From Lepraria neglecta (taxonomy: Eukaryota > Ascomycota > Lecanoromycetes > Lecanorales > Stereocaulaceae): a DNA stretch of 64,000 nucleotides. The notes under the pieces are model-generated. The model saw nothing but the letters and a program-made list of their open reading frames with translations, made no database searches and was not told where the DNA came from. This document shows positions 1 through 9,940 of the stretch, in pieces (position 1 is the first letter of the stretch; each line of letters begins with the position of its first letter). A program made the translations under genes and the position numbers. Location: the NCBI GenBank assembly GCA_033220425.1, contig CM065646.1, positions 2,115,501 through 2,179,500 of the forward strand. Direction: 5' to 3'.

Positions 1-1
1 T

Positions 2-1059
2 TTTGAGCCCAACCAGATCATCGTCGAATACACTGGTGAGATTATCACCCAAGATGAGTGTGACGAACGTATGAACAAGCGATACAAAGACGCTGAAGTC
101 AGTCTATTCCCTCTGTGCCTTTCTCCTAAGTGTATGAGAAGTACTAATCTAAATAGTGCTACTATTTGATGGACTTCGACCAGTCCATGGTCCTCGATGC
201 AACCCGAGGCTCCATCGCCCGCTTCATCAACCACTCCTGTGCCCCAAACTGCCGCATGATCAAGTGGACTGTCTCTGGAAAGCCGCGAATGGCTTTGTTC
301 GCTGGTGACGAAGGCATCATAACTGGTGAAGAATTGACCTATGACTATAACTTCGACCCCTTCTCAGCCAAGAATGTGCAGGAGTGTCGATGTGGAGCTG
401 AAGGATGCAGAGGGGTGTTGGGACCAAAGCCAAAAGAGATCAAGGAGGCTTTGAAGTCAATTACTACAGGAGGGAAGAGGAAGATCCAGCAGGTGGTGGA
501 AGATGCTGTGGAGACCGTCACCAAGAAGAGGAAACTCGCGGTTCCTTCTTCAGTGAAAACCGCCTTTGCAACCGCTAAGGCATCCACGAGCCGGAGGCTC
601 TCTCAAGCAAAAAGTCTGACAGCAACTCCCGCCCAACAGGAGAGGCTAGTGAAGAAAGCCTCGGAGCGCTCACTGAAAAGGCTCAAGCGAAAAACTATGG
701 AGGAGCAGATTGGAGGCAAGAAGCGAAGGCACACGACGATAACTTACTCTCGTCGTCGCTCCTCTGTCTCAACCTTGAATGGTGATAAGGTCAAGGATGC
801 GAGCCGGCGACGCCAGTCCACTAGTGCAATGTTGGCCAGTGAAAAGAAGGCCAAGGGGGACAACCGGCGCCACTCCTCGGCAGCAGTGAAAGAAGAGAAA
901 GGAGCGACACCAAGACCAGCCAGCAGGAGAGACGGTGTCAGCACAAAGGCCGCTAACGCGACTGCTAACGTCGTAAGGACTGTGAGAAGGTCTGACCGGG
1001 GCACGCCTGGGAAGACAATTAGGGTCATTGGAGACGATGAGTTTAAGGGGTGGCGCTGA
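2..1059 (+). CDS. Ash1-like SET-domain histone lysine methyltransferase, C-terminal part
   Basis: Partial gene entering from the left edge. Exon 2..97 encodes the middle of a SET domain (IIVEYTGEIIT). A 59-base intron (98..156, GTCAGT...AAATAG, branch-like CTAAT) joins in frame to 157..1059. Exon 2 carries the SET signature RFINHSCAPNC, the ELTYDYNF motif and the post-SET cysteines CRCGAEGCRG. This order is typical of fungal Ash1-type H3K36 methyltransferases: SAM-dependent methylation of histone lysine in chromatin. After the post-SET (from about residue 85 of exon 2) comes a roughly 200-residue tail rich in Lys, Arg, Ser and Thr. It looks disordered and could contact DNA. Family assignment is firm at SET level. 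The Ash1 subtype is inferred from sequence resemblance and the long basic tail; a Set2-type enzyme is less likely because no SRI-like end is seen. Confidence 0.85.
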
Positions 1060-1463
1060 AGTAACGTGAGGGATTTCTAAACAGTTTCAGAGGGTTTTTG
1101 GTCCGGCGTTATGTATTGTTTTCCTTGCGCTTCCAGTTTGGGGATTTTGCATGAGTGTTTCTCCTTGCTTTTCAGGCTCTCAGGCATCGCCATTGCGAAA
1201 AGCAAGGGTTATGAGACTGTGGTCCAATTCTTTTGGTTAGGCCAACGGTTACATCTCGAGCTAGATCATTCACTACAGAGGCATTTCATTGGCGTTCTTA
1301 GGATTAGGGTGTTTTGGGACATGATTCTTGGCTTCTCAACGAAGGTTTTGAGCGTAAGACATTAATCATACATTGATCATCACATATCATTTCATCATCT
1401 CCTTAATCATATCCTCATGACCATCATCATCCTATCCTGTCCCCCGAACTATTCATTACTCCA
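1060..1463. other. Intergenic, convergent 3' ends
   Basis: Lies between the stop codons of two convergent genes. It is moderately AT-rich and contains pyrimidine/CAT runs around 1375-1440. I see no gene in it; it probably holds both 3' UTRs. Confidence 0.6.
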
Positions 1464-3514
1464 TCACTCCCTCGCTCCGTCCCCCAGTCTAACAACCTCT
1501 CCAACAGCCCTCACCAGCACTTCCTCAACCCCGACCCCGAATTCAACCCCCGCACACTCCCGGATCATTCTTCTTACCTTCTTCCTTAGCTGGACCTCCA
1601 ACTTCTCAATCCTCTCCCGCCAACCTAACAGCTGCTGCTGAGGCTCCAGCCAGAACTTGGGCAACGGAGGTCTCGAAACCGGTGTCTGCAAGCCTAGCAT
1701 AGCGCGTGCTTTCGACGGTATATAGCTGTATGTGCATGAGATATCTGATGCGTTGGCGCAGGGATGAGTGGGTAGACCTTTAGGCGATGGGTAGGTGGAA
1801 ATGTGGATGCTCTGGACGTAGTGGAGGGCCAAGTATGTTGCGTATAGGATCGAAAGCAGTTCATTCGGTGCGCGAGGGAAGATAGTATGGAGGGTATGGA
1901 GAGTTATTTTCGTGTGGTTGGAGAAGGGCGAGGAGTGGGAAGTGGTGTGCGAAGAAGAGGAAGCGAAGCTGTTGGGCGGTGTGGGTGGCGGATGGCTTGA
2001 TAGTGGACAGCCAGAACCAGCAGTACTTCTGAAGGTAGAATAGCGGCTGAATGGTATGGTCGGCGGAGTACGGGGTAGTTTGCGTTGACCCGGTGGTAGA
2101 CGTATCTGCACAAGCACGGGACTATCGAGCTGGAGGTCAGCGTTCCTCTTGATGGAGACTTCGAGTTCGGTCAAGATCCATGTAGTCAATTCGCTCACTT
2201 GAGGTGTTGTGACTAATGGTGGTCTTGGAGTACCTGGTCTGGAAATGCCAGTCGTCATCTGCGAAATGTGTCTGACAGTGCCTGTTGACCACGGCGTTGA
2301 GATAGAGGAGTTTGGTGCTGTGGTGTTCCAATCATTTCGGGCTTTGATCCTTTCATAGCACTTGTGCTCTTTCTCCTGCTTTATTTCGCTGCCAGCCGAG
2401 ATGCCGAGACCGATGACGGGCTCGGGGGCCGTGGTTGGAGTGGAGTCCGAGGCACTTCGTTCCTTGGAGTCTGGTGTAGTTGGTTGAGAAGTTGTGTTTG
2501 AGGAGCGACGAGGTGGAATCGAGACTTCCTTGGGTTTTGAAGGGCTGGTTTTCACTACAGTTGCCTGCTGTGCAGAGGTCAGCAGGATCTTCCACCTTGT
2601 GTCTGCTTTTACCGCCGACTTACCGCCTCCTCAATCGGCTCCCCGTCGTCGACGAGATCAAGCCATAATCTGGGCTTGGGCCTAGTGGGTTCAGAATACC
2701 AGGGTTTGGCCCTTACGGTGTCCGATCCCACCATTGCGTCGTCACCCCGGAAGAAAGAGTCATTATCCTCTGCCTCCAGACTAGCTTTCAGTCTCAGTTC
2801 TTGCGAGCCTGTGGTGCGATGTAGAGAACATGGCTTCGGGTCGCCGTACGACAGCCGGCGCCGCGGGACTCTGCCGCAACCTTGGGGGAATCGCTCGACC
2901 TGATCGGATGGATTCGTTGGTCCGTAGTACTGATATTTAGACTTCTCAGAAGATGCCGAAGACTTGGGTTTAAGAGTCTTGGTAGGTGCTGTTGAAGTGA
3001 TGGCTGTCTCGTAGGCATGAAGCCGTGGGATGAATTGGATAGGTGAACGCAGAGGCTTCGGGCTGACGAGCTCGCTTTGACGGCCGATCGAAGCCGAGTG
3101 CACTCTTCCTGTCGTTTCATCCTTGGGAGGTTTGGGTGACTCCAATAGTGAGGTTGATTCATCGGCAGTATCTTTATTAGTATCAGCGAGTTGTGGGCTC
3201 GGCAAAGGCAGTGCAGCCTCTTTGGTCCGTTTCACTGAGCGAAATGGCGGCGAAGAGCTCGAGCGCGAAGCCTGTGCATCCTGGGCACGCTCGGTAGCGA
3301 GACTGCGAATTGACCTCTTCCTGGGTAAGGTCAATGGCGTCGGGTGTGGGCAGCTTCGCCTCTCCGCGAGGCTAGACCTGAGATTGCGGCTATTGCAAGC
3401 GTCGATGCCGCAAGAGACACCGCGATACTGATCCTGACTAGAGGGTAGTATCTTTGACGGTAGAGAGAAAGTAGAGCGATTGAGCCCATACAAGAAGACG
3501 GAATGGACATCCAT
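1464..3514 (-). CDS. Hypothetical low-complexity protein, two exons
   Basis: Predicted CDS complement(1464..2567, 2624..3514), about 664 residues. The two open stretches join in frame across a 56-base intron (donor GTAAGT at 2623, acceptor CAG ending at 2568, with a tandem CAGCAG acceptor). I chose the ATG at 3514 because the in-frame upstream extension reads like hydrophobic 5' leader rather than conserved protein. The first two thirds are rich in Ser, Pro, Thr, Arg and Lys and look disordered. The C-terminal third (about residues 480-660) has hydrophobic helical segments (ELLSILYATYLALHYVQ) and ends in a charged helix (WRERIEKLEVQLRKKVRRM). I recognise no domain. It is convergent with the SET gene. 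A nuclear or regulatory role would be a guess. Confidence 0.6.
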
Positions 3515-4070
3515 AGCGGAATGAAGAGTTGACCGCAAGAATTTGGTAATCAAAAGAAGAATGAACCATTGAATAGTCCTGATGAAACATCCTGAGTATA
3601 TAATAGCACGCCATCTTGCCCTTGACACTTTGTTCGAAGAGAGCGTTACACCCCTCGAGATTCAGATGAGGTGTACCCCTCGCGTTGACGTCAAGCACGA
3701 GGGTGTGGCATTATGCAAGGTACAGCTGCCAAGGGGCAGACCCCTCGTGCCCCTTGCAGCCAGATCAACGTCTGGACAGCAGGTTGCGAAAATCACGCAG
3801 TTAATCCAGAAGACTTCCATTAGCAATGAACAGTCGCAGGATTGGAAAGACCATAGCTACGGATCTGCCAAGCCCACCTACTCTGTGCATCTGGATGCAA
3901 GAAATCATTCAAAGAAAGGTCATGATATGACAAGAATCGAATAAATGATGGTGAAAGTTCATTTGCTGGCTACTGGACTCAATCCATCAAGCTGTACGTG
4001 CAGCGACCCAGATTTTTGCTGTACGAGAAAGGCGAATTGAAGGACCAAAGCAAGCCTGTATTTACCATGA
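3515..4070. other. Intergenic with CCCCTCG-type short inverted repeats
   Basis: No convincing gene. Between about 3644 and 3760 the motif ACCCCTCG or its complement CGAGGGGT recurs several times with imperfect hairpins and a GTTGACGTCAA palindrome. The motif resembles, but does not match, the ACCCCTCAATGAGGCA unit in the transposon ends 600 bases further on. It may be promoter DNA of the minus-strand gene or a decayed repeat. Confidence 0.35.
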
Positions 4071-4263
4071 TCATAGCGGCGCAATACCAGCTACAGTCAT
4101 CTCCTCTCCAAGAATGTCAAAGCACCTACACATAGTGCCTGGAACCCAACTGTCAAAGTGGGCTGCACGACCGGCCGGGACATCTTCAAAAAATCTTCCC
4201 TCGCGATCCCACAAATCCGGGCCCACGCCTCCAAAGAACCCGAAATTATAGGGCCTGTCTATA

Positions 4264-4305
4264 GAAGGGTTCACCCCTCAATGAGGCAAACCCCTCAATG
4301 AGGCA
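4264..4305 (+). repeat. Left terminal inverted repeat
   Basis: Begins GAAGGGTTCACC and contains two direct copies of an ACCCCTCAATGAGGCA-like unit, so each TIR is itself a short tandem duplication. It pairs with 5303..5344 at 41 of 42 positions. Confidence 0.9.
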
Positions 4306-4329
4306 CGCTAAATACGCTAATAATGCTCA

Positions 4330-5200
4330 TACTCGATTTTTGTATGCAGATATCGCCTATTTAGGTGATTATGTTATCGCTACTACTGCAGAATGATGAT
4401 ATTCATGTTGTCGCTTTATAGGTCTTCTTTATCTGCCTCCCATACCTACTAGTATATTGCTCCGCATACTCCGCTTGCTTCATATACTCAGCATACTCCA
4501 TATACTCCATTTACTCTATATCATATCCCACGTACTCCATATACTCCACTTGCTCCATATAATGCAGACCACGCTTGCCAACCCGTAATAAAACTATCAA
4601 TTGCGGCCTTCTGACTCGTTTCCTTAGTGTTAGAGGCTTCGGAGGTACGAAAAGCTCAGGGCCTATCCGCATAAGGCAATTGACCTCCTTATTATATATC
4701 CTCTCCTTTTCCTTCTTATACTTATTATACTCCCGAGTCTCCTTCTCTTAAACCTTAGTCGCGGCCTTCTGCTCACGTTCTTTAACTATATCTAGGTTTA
4801 TAATCCGAGCATTACCGTAATAAGCTACTGATATATTTACCTTCTTCTTCCGTCGTCGATTAAGCTCTATAGACTATATTTATTTAACCTAAGGCGGCCA
4901 ACCCCATACTTGGAGACGGAGGATCTATATAGCAATTGCTTGTTCTTCTTCAGGCGTCAATCGTTGTCGTTTCTCGCCATCCTGCTTCTTCGTGGCTTGC
5001 CTATAGATACAACGATCTAACGCGCCCTTTACTAAGCTATACTGACGTATAACCTTGCGTATCGAGAGGGTTCCTTCAGAGGTATTCCAGTTATTATAAG
5101 CGAGTTCTAAACGGACCTCCTTTAGCAAATCCAGAGGGTCTTGAGACGCTATATAAGATGGAACAGAGTCCTGAGACGTAGTATTGATAGTGGGAGGCAT
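4330..5200 (-). pseudogene. Transposase remnant: N-terminal HTH and C-terminal basic tail
   Basis: From 5200 the minus strand encodes about 91 residues with a psq/CENP-B-like helix-turn-helix segment (SLVKGALDRCIYRQATKKQ, then RLTPEEEQAIAI), typical of the DNA-binding end of Fot1/pogo transposases. A TAG at 4925 stands where TGG (Trp) is expected, followed by further stops explicable by C-to-T or G-to-A change. Beyond, the same frame shows a Lys/Glu-rich coiled stretch (VKEREQKA, EYNKYKKEKER) and a repetitive Tyr/Glu/Met tail from CATATACTC-like DNA around 4480-4560. The catalytic DDE region between the HTH and tail is missing. Confidence 0.75.
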
Positions 5201-5302
5201 AATTAATATATAGGCTTTTGGGTATTGATATGTAGGTGAACAGGGAGGATATTGACTCGGGTATGCGTACTGTTCGATAAAAAATGCTGCTTACTAAGCA
5301 AA

Positions 5303-5344
5303 TGCCTCATTGAGGGGTTTGCCTCATTGGGGGGTGAACCCTTC
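5303..5344 (-). repeat. Right terminal inverted repeat
   Basis: Reverse complement of the left TIR with a single substitution (CCCCC for CCCCT). It is followed directly by the TA target duplication at 5345-5346. Confidence 0.9.
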
Positions 5345-6259
5345 TACTCGTTGCCAGTATTGAGACATCTTCACTGCCGTTGATCGGAGCCGTCTTAGGG
5401 TCGAAGGCCTCTCCGAAATACTCGCTGAAAGATGAAGCAAGGCGTGAAGCTGTGTCCTTGTTGTTAATGGTAAGAGGAAAGCGGGATGTAGGCTCGATTA
5501 AGGGCTCTTTGGGTGAATTACTAGCCTCGCATTCTGCTTTTTTCATCCTGCGAATGGCAGCCAATACCCTGTCTCTTGTAGCCGGAGTAGTAGTCCTTGT
5601 CTTAATCTTTAGCACTGCACGATCGGCAATGATGTTCTCTGTTTGACCAGCTTGCACGCTACCCACGGTGACTACAGCTATATCTGCAGGATTCACTTCG
5701 CGGCTGTCGATATTCTGTAGGCGTAATACTACGTTGGCGGCTATGACGACCGGGTCGATAGAGCGATGTGGTATTGATCCATGACCTGCTCTTCCAAAAA
5801 GCGTAACCTTGAAACTATCTGCTGCCCCCATGATTGTACCAACCCTGTTGCCTACACGTCCCGCCCTCAAAGGCATAACATGCTGTCCAAGTACAACATC
5901 CGGCTTGGGTATCTTGTCGTAGAGTGCATTATCTACCATAGCATGTGCACCTCCACCTCTCTCCTCGTTGGTTGGAATAGAACAATTAGAGTGTCTGTCC
6001 AAGCAGATTTAATTGGCCAGTTGCTCGGCAGCGGCTAGGAGACACGTGATATGTATGTCATGGCCGCAAGCATGCATGACTGGCTTTTCAACACCATCAG
6101 CAACATCTTTCATTGTGACCTTCGAAGCATAGGGTAGGCCGGTCTGTTCAAGCACTGGAAGGGCATCGATATCAGCGCGGAGAAGGACGGTGGAACCTGG
6201 ACCATTCTTGAGAACGCCAGCAGCTCCGTGACCTCCAATTGAGGCGTGGATGTCACAAC

Positions 6260-7202
6260 CTGCATTCAAGTTACGCGGAAGGTTACAAGATGTATTATTC
6301 GACAAATACATTTTTCCTACCGTCTGGTCCATTGGAAAATACCTTCGATCTCCTGGGAAAGTTTCACGAATTCCACATGCTTATGATCTAACGCATTGGC
6401 ATTGAACTCGATCTTCAAGATCTGACTCATGTGATCTTCCAGCAAGTCTACGATGGTATACCTGGAGATCAACGCCAGGATTCGGACACGTGGGCCTTGA
6501 AGATATGGAATCACTTAGAAGATCTTTGGAAGCAGAAATCGATATTCGTCCGGTCAATGACCCATTTGAAGGAGGCCAAAATTGCGATCAGGTACAAGGC
6601 GATCGTGCTTGACTGGCGCACCTTATACCAAGATTTGAACGGGATCGAGAGCTCCGGGACTTTCAGCAACTGCTCCCCAAATTAAACGAGCTTCTCGATG
6701 ATGCGTTTGATATTTGTACCGGGGCAATTAACGCAAGGGTTCATGAATTTGGCATAGAGGGTCTTCGCAATTCTGCGATGTTGGGATGCAGGTCTCCCAA
6801 TTTGAGACGATGAGCCCTGTGGGCCTGCTGCACGCAGCGGCTGGTGATAGCCAGCTTTGGAGACAGCTTCGTCCTGTTGGTATTAGGAACCGACCTTCCA
6901 TGAAAGCAAGGGCGAAGAATCCCTGCCCCTTTGTCTAACATTGAAGATGCTGCATCACAATCGCATTGTTCAGAATCCGCTTTGTTGTCACTTCCTGTCA
7001 CCACCGACGCTCAATACTTTTCACGAAACTCAACTCACCGCTCGATAAGTACTTGGATAATTGCATCCGGTCATGGTGCCACCTTCAATACATCGTCGAG
7101 CGTGGCTCATCCCCTTGACCATCCACGACGAATTATCCATCATTCTTCAGCCAACCCCAACTGACTCCACAACAACAACACCAAAAAGCCCTTGTCTAGA
7201 AG
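6260..7202. other. Intergenic with a possible helical gene remnant
   Basis: On the plus strand, 6431..6685 reads a helical charged peptide (DLWKQKSIFVRSMTHLKEAK). After a frame change near 6640 it continues as LLPKLNELLDDAFDICTG up to about 6811. This could be a broken gene fragment or a chance reading; I recognise no family. The stretch 6812-7202 precedes the F-box-like gene and probably includes its promoter and 5' UTR (CA-rich just before 7203). Confidence 0.3.
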
Positions 7203-8123
7203 ATGACCACTCGTCAGGACAGCTTTCGATATTTTGATCTGCCGGGAGAGATCCGAAACAAAGTTATGGAATACGTCCTCGTGCCAGGAGACGTCCGTCC
7301 TTCCTCATCGGCCTCAGTAAAACAGGCTCAGCGACCAGCCCAGCGACAGATGTCAACTTTCCCGAGCCACATTGCAGGTCTTCTCGTTGCATATCTTTCT
7401 CCATTCGTCCTGGTGAAAGTATTTCAGCATCCAGTTCAGGGTTGGAACCCGACCTTCGAGGCTTTCGCTAGAGCTCTGCCCATTCTTCTATCTCGGTTGC
7501 TGAATCGGATCATTGTTGATTTCAAAGACAAGGCAGAGAAAGAGAACCGCTTCCGTATGAGGCAGCCAGGCTTTCAGCTCCTCGCCACGTGTAAGCAGGC
7601 CTATGAAGAAGGTCATCGTCTCTTCTACGACGACAATGTCTTTCATCTACCACGTGGTCCAGTCTCGAATACGCGGGAATGGCTCAATAAAATTCGACTT
7701 GAGCATAGAGATATGATCCGGACCGTCTGTGTGACTATGAGTCTGGCAGACCTCACCCCGCTTACCATATCTCATATTGAGAAGACTATCATACCCCCTA
7801 GATATTTGCCAAGGACCAACGAAGAACAGAGTTTCGTCTTTAGGACCGCTGCCTACCTCAAGCTTGAGTTGTGGATGAATAAGTTACACTTTTCGCAGGA
7901 TTGGAAGACGCTAGAGACGGTCTATATCAAGACTGGTGACGAGACGATCCCTTTCGGGGGCGAGGCTTTTCGTGAGCTTGACATTCAGCATCTTTATACA
8001 ATCCTAGAGGACGCGGGAGGAGGGGTGGCGGAGGAGCTTCAGGGGATGGTCGATAGCATGGGCTTGAAAGCGACGAAAGATTGGCTTAAAGGCCGAGGCG
8101 GTGCTGGAAAGAATAAAGCGTGA
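7203..8123 (+). CDS. F-box-like (LPxEIRN-type) protein
   Basis: Single exon, 306 residues. The N-terminus FDLPGEIRNKVMEYVLVPGD is the F-box-like/2EXR-type opening common in expanded fungal families. The mid region LLATCKQAYEEGHRLFYDDN and VFHLPRGPVSNTREWLNKI matches the usual layout of these proteins: a short N-terminal helix bundle, then a conserved 'CKQAYEEG..LFY' block. Such proteins may serve as substrate adaptors of SCF ubiquitin ligases, but biochemical roles are mostly unknown. The start is supported by the motif beginning a few residues after the ATG. A broken paralogue follows at 9029-9940 in the same orientation, indicating tandem duplication. Confidence 0.75.
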   Translation: MTTRQDSFRYFDLPGEIRNKVMEYVLVPGDVRPSSSASVKQAQRPAQRQMSTFPSHIAGLLVAYLSPFVLVKVFQHPVQGWNPTFEAFARALPILLSRLLNRIIVDFKDKAEKENRFRMRQPGFQLLATCKQAYEEGHRLFYDDNVFHLPRGPVSNTREWLNKIRLEHRDMIRTVCVTMSLADLTPLTISHIEKTIIPPRYLPRTNEEQSFVFRTAAYLKLELWMNKLHFSQDWKTLETVYIKTGDETIPFGGEAFRELDIQHLYTILEDAGGGVAEELQGMVDSMGLKATKDWLKGRGGAGKNKA

Positions 8124-9028
8124 AAGGGGCACATTGGAAGGTAGGTAAACAGAAAAAAAGAGTCTTGGACCGCTTGGTTAACTACTCTTGGAGAAGTGTT
8201 ATGTGAATATGATGTATGTCGTGCTCTTGTTGAGGTGCAACTGTGACGACGATGATAGCAGGTTGAATTACAACATGTATACTTTTCGGGGTCCACACGT
8301 TCCATTTTATCGATTCGCCGCTCTGAAGCCATCTCAGTTGGCCTGGATTTTGCTCCGAAACAGCTTTCTGACCCCTTTTTCTCGTTCCTGGGACTTGTAA
8401 TTTGGCATGAGCTTTACTTTCAGGCAGCCTCTGATCCTTGTTCTTCTGATCCCAAGCGATTTTTTGTAACAGAGGCTCTGCTCTCACACAGCCCCCCCAA
8501 TATTATCTACTCCTGAGACTTTCTTTTCGTAGCAGATGACTTCACTTGAAAGCCAAAACTGACTTTGAAATCTGCAGGTGGGTAACCTTGAAAGGAAGAC
8601 GAAGTACGAGCTGATGAAGTATATCCTGACTGGGAGTATCCATTAGGGCAGGTCTAATGTCACTTCCCTAATACAGCTCAAGTGGAAGGCGGTGGCGGGC
8701 TAGTCTTCGAAACATAGTAGCCCTTACCTGCCGGTCGAGGCCATTCTTGTGTCTTCAGTGTTGTTTACCTTTTCAGGATTCACCAAACAATCCTTTCATG
8801 TGATCATTCAGCCGAAGATTATGTGCTCCACAGGTTAGATTCCAAATACTCTGGTGTGATACATGCCAGCACGGCTAATTTTCACAAGTGTTGAGCAACT
8901 CCAAGTCTCTTTCTCGGTGTATCATGGCAATTGCAATATCTGAAACTTCATCATTATCCTTAAACCTGCAAGATTTCGAGCTCCAAGACATAGGAGCAGC
9001 TGCCGTTTCAGCCTCCAGTCCTGATAAG
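8124..9028 (+). other. Spacer between F-box-like paralogues
   Basis: No gene recognised. It holds the 3' UTR of the upstream gene and the upstream region of the decayed paralogue. An in-frame extension of the paralogue reaches back to 8924 (ATG, reading MAIAISETS) and could be its original N-terminus. Confidence 0.5.
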
Positions 9029-9940
9029 ATGTCTACCAGACAGGCCTCTTACTTTTCACTGGCCGCTGAAACACGAAACCAGATCATGGACCTCGTGCTC
9101 GTTCCTGGGGATGTCTATATAAAAACGATACCCCTAACACAACCCGCCAGCCACCGACAACAACTCCTGCCAGTTGTGCCGCCTGTTAAGACTCATGACG
9201 AGAAAAGCCTGTTAGGCACTTCTCTACTCGTCAAGCCTGTCAAGAAGCTAGTCCAGACTGCACGAAGCGAATACCCTGAACTGTTCAAGGGATAGCGCAG
9301 GCACAGATGGGCATTATCTGGTCGAGCCAAAAATAAAGATGGTAATGTCAAAGCGCCTGGATATTAATTAATATCAACATGCTTGCAGGCATGTAACGAG
9401 GGACACACCATATTCTACACGATGAACACATTTCATTTGCCTCCAGGCCCACTTGCTAACACGCTCAGTTGGTTCAACAAATTGCAACCTGAGCACAGGA
9501 TGATGATCAAGACCATGGCCTCGACATTCGACCTCAGCGACATTATACCAAAATTTGTTACAAACAGCAACCGTCGATTCTCGTACTCGCTAAATCTAGT
9601 TAGAAGGAGCATGTGACGAGAAGACATTTGCGACCAAATCTACAATCTTTGGCGGGAGAAGTTGGACTTTCTGCTCAACTGGGGATTTTCGCATGAACTG
9701 TTCATGCCCCCCTGCAGCGGGCCAAACTGCTGGCCTTACCCCGAAGATTACTTCTTCTTTGAACTAGGGGAGGAGAAGAACCTGAAAACCCTTTTACATG
9801 TGGCTAGATATTATGATTCGAGACAGATTCAAGAAAAGATCGACTTGGTCGGCTGGCAGGTCACCAAATCCTTGTTGGCGAATGGGGCTTTGGCTACGTG
9901 TGGGCATGGTATTATAGCCAGAGGATCCGACATGGATTGA
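9029..9940 (+). pseudogene. Decayed paralogue of the F-box-like gene
   Basis: Starts MSTRQASYFSLAAETRNQIMDLVLVPGDV-like (ATG 9029), clearly aligned with the gene at 7203. The frame ends at a TAG near 9293. The conserved 'C.QA..EGH..FY' block resumes at about 9377 as CLQACNEGHTIFY, possibly after a 47-base intron (GTAATG...TTGCAG), but the sequence before it does not fit the paralogue. A further in-frame TGA at 9614-9616 interrupts VRRSM/REDICDQIYNLW, after which the frame stays open to 9940. The TGA precedes CGA, so a single CGA-to-TGA type change is plausible. Probably non-functional. Confidence 0.65.

Larger units (their letters stand above)
4264..5344 (-). mobile_element. Non-autonomous Fot1/pogo-like TIR transposon with TA duplication
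   Basis: A 1,081-bp element with 42-bp terminal inverted repeats (4264..4305 and 5303..5344) that differ at one base. It is flanked by TA on both sides (4262-4263 and 5345-5346), the target duplication of the Tc1/mariner superfamily, which includes the fungal Fot1/pogo group. Orientation is given by the minus-strand transposase fragment. The interior is AT-rich with many stop codons. The catalytic DDE core is absent, so it is an internally deleted derivative. It lies inside the M20 pseudogene. Confidence 0.9.
4071..6259 (-). pseudogene. Peptidase M20 / amidohydrolase, disrupted by a transposon
   Basis: Minus-strand remains of an M20-family metallopeptidase (aminoacylase/amidohydrolase type). 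Visible motifs in order: IGGHGAAG, LRADIDALPV, metal-binding HACGHD, the catalytic-Glu region NEERGGG, GRAGHGSIPH, and after the insertion YNFGFFGGVGPDLWD. Lesions: (1) a 1,081-bp element sits between SEDVSILATS and IDRPYNFGFF; removing it with one TA copy restores the frame exactly. (2) Near 5960-6012 two frame changes bracket an AWTDTLIVLFQ segment that reads in a different frame, and an in-frame TAA appears at 6009-6011. (3) The N-terminal metal-binding start upstream of 6259 is not recognisable; 6259 follows a plausible intron acceptor. Known members hydrolyse N-acyl amino acids using two metal ions. This copy is very probably dead. Confidence 0.85.

Noticed and set aside
3644-3760. Second copy of the transposon end upstream of the hypothetical gene
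   Set aside because: Shares only the ACCCCTC word; no 42-bp TIR, no TA-flanked partner.
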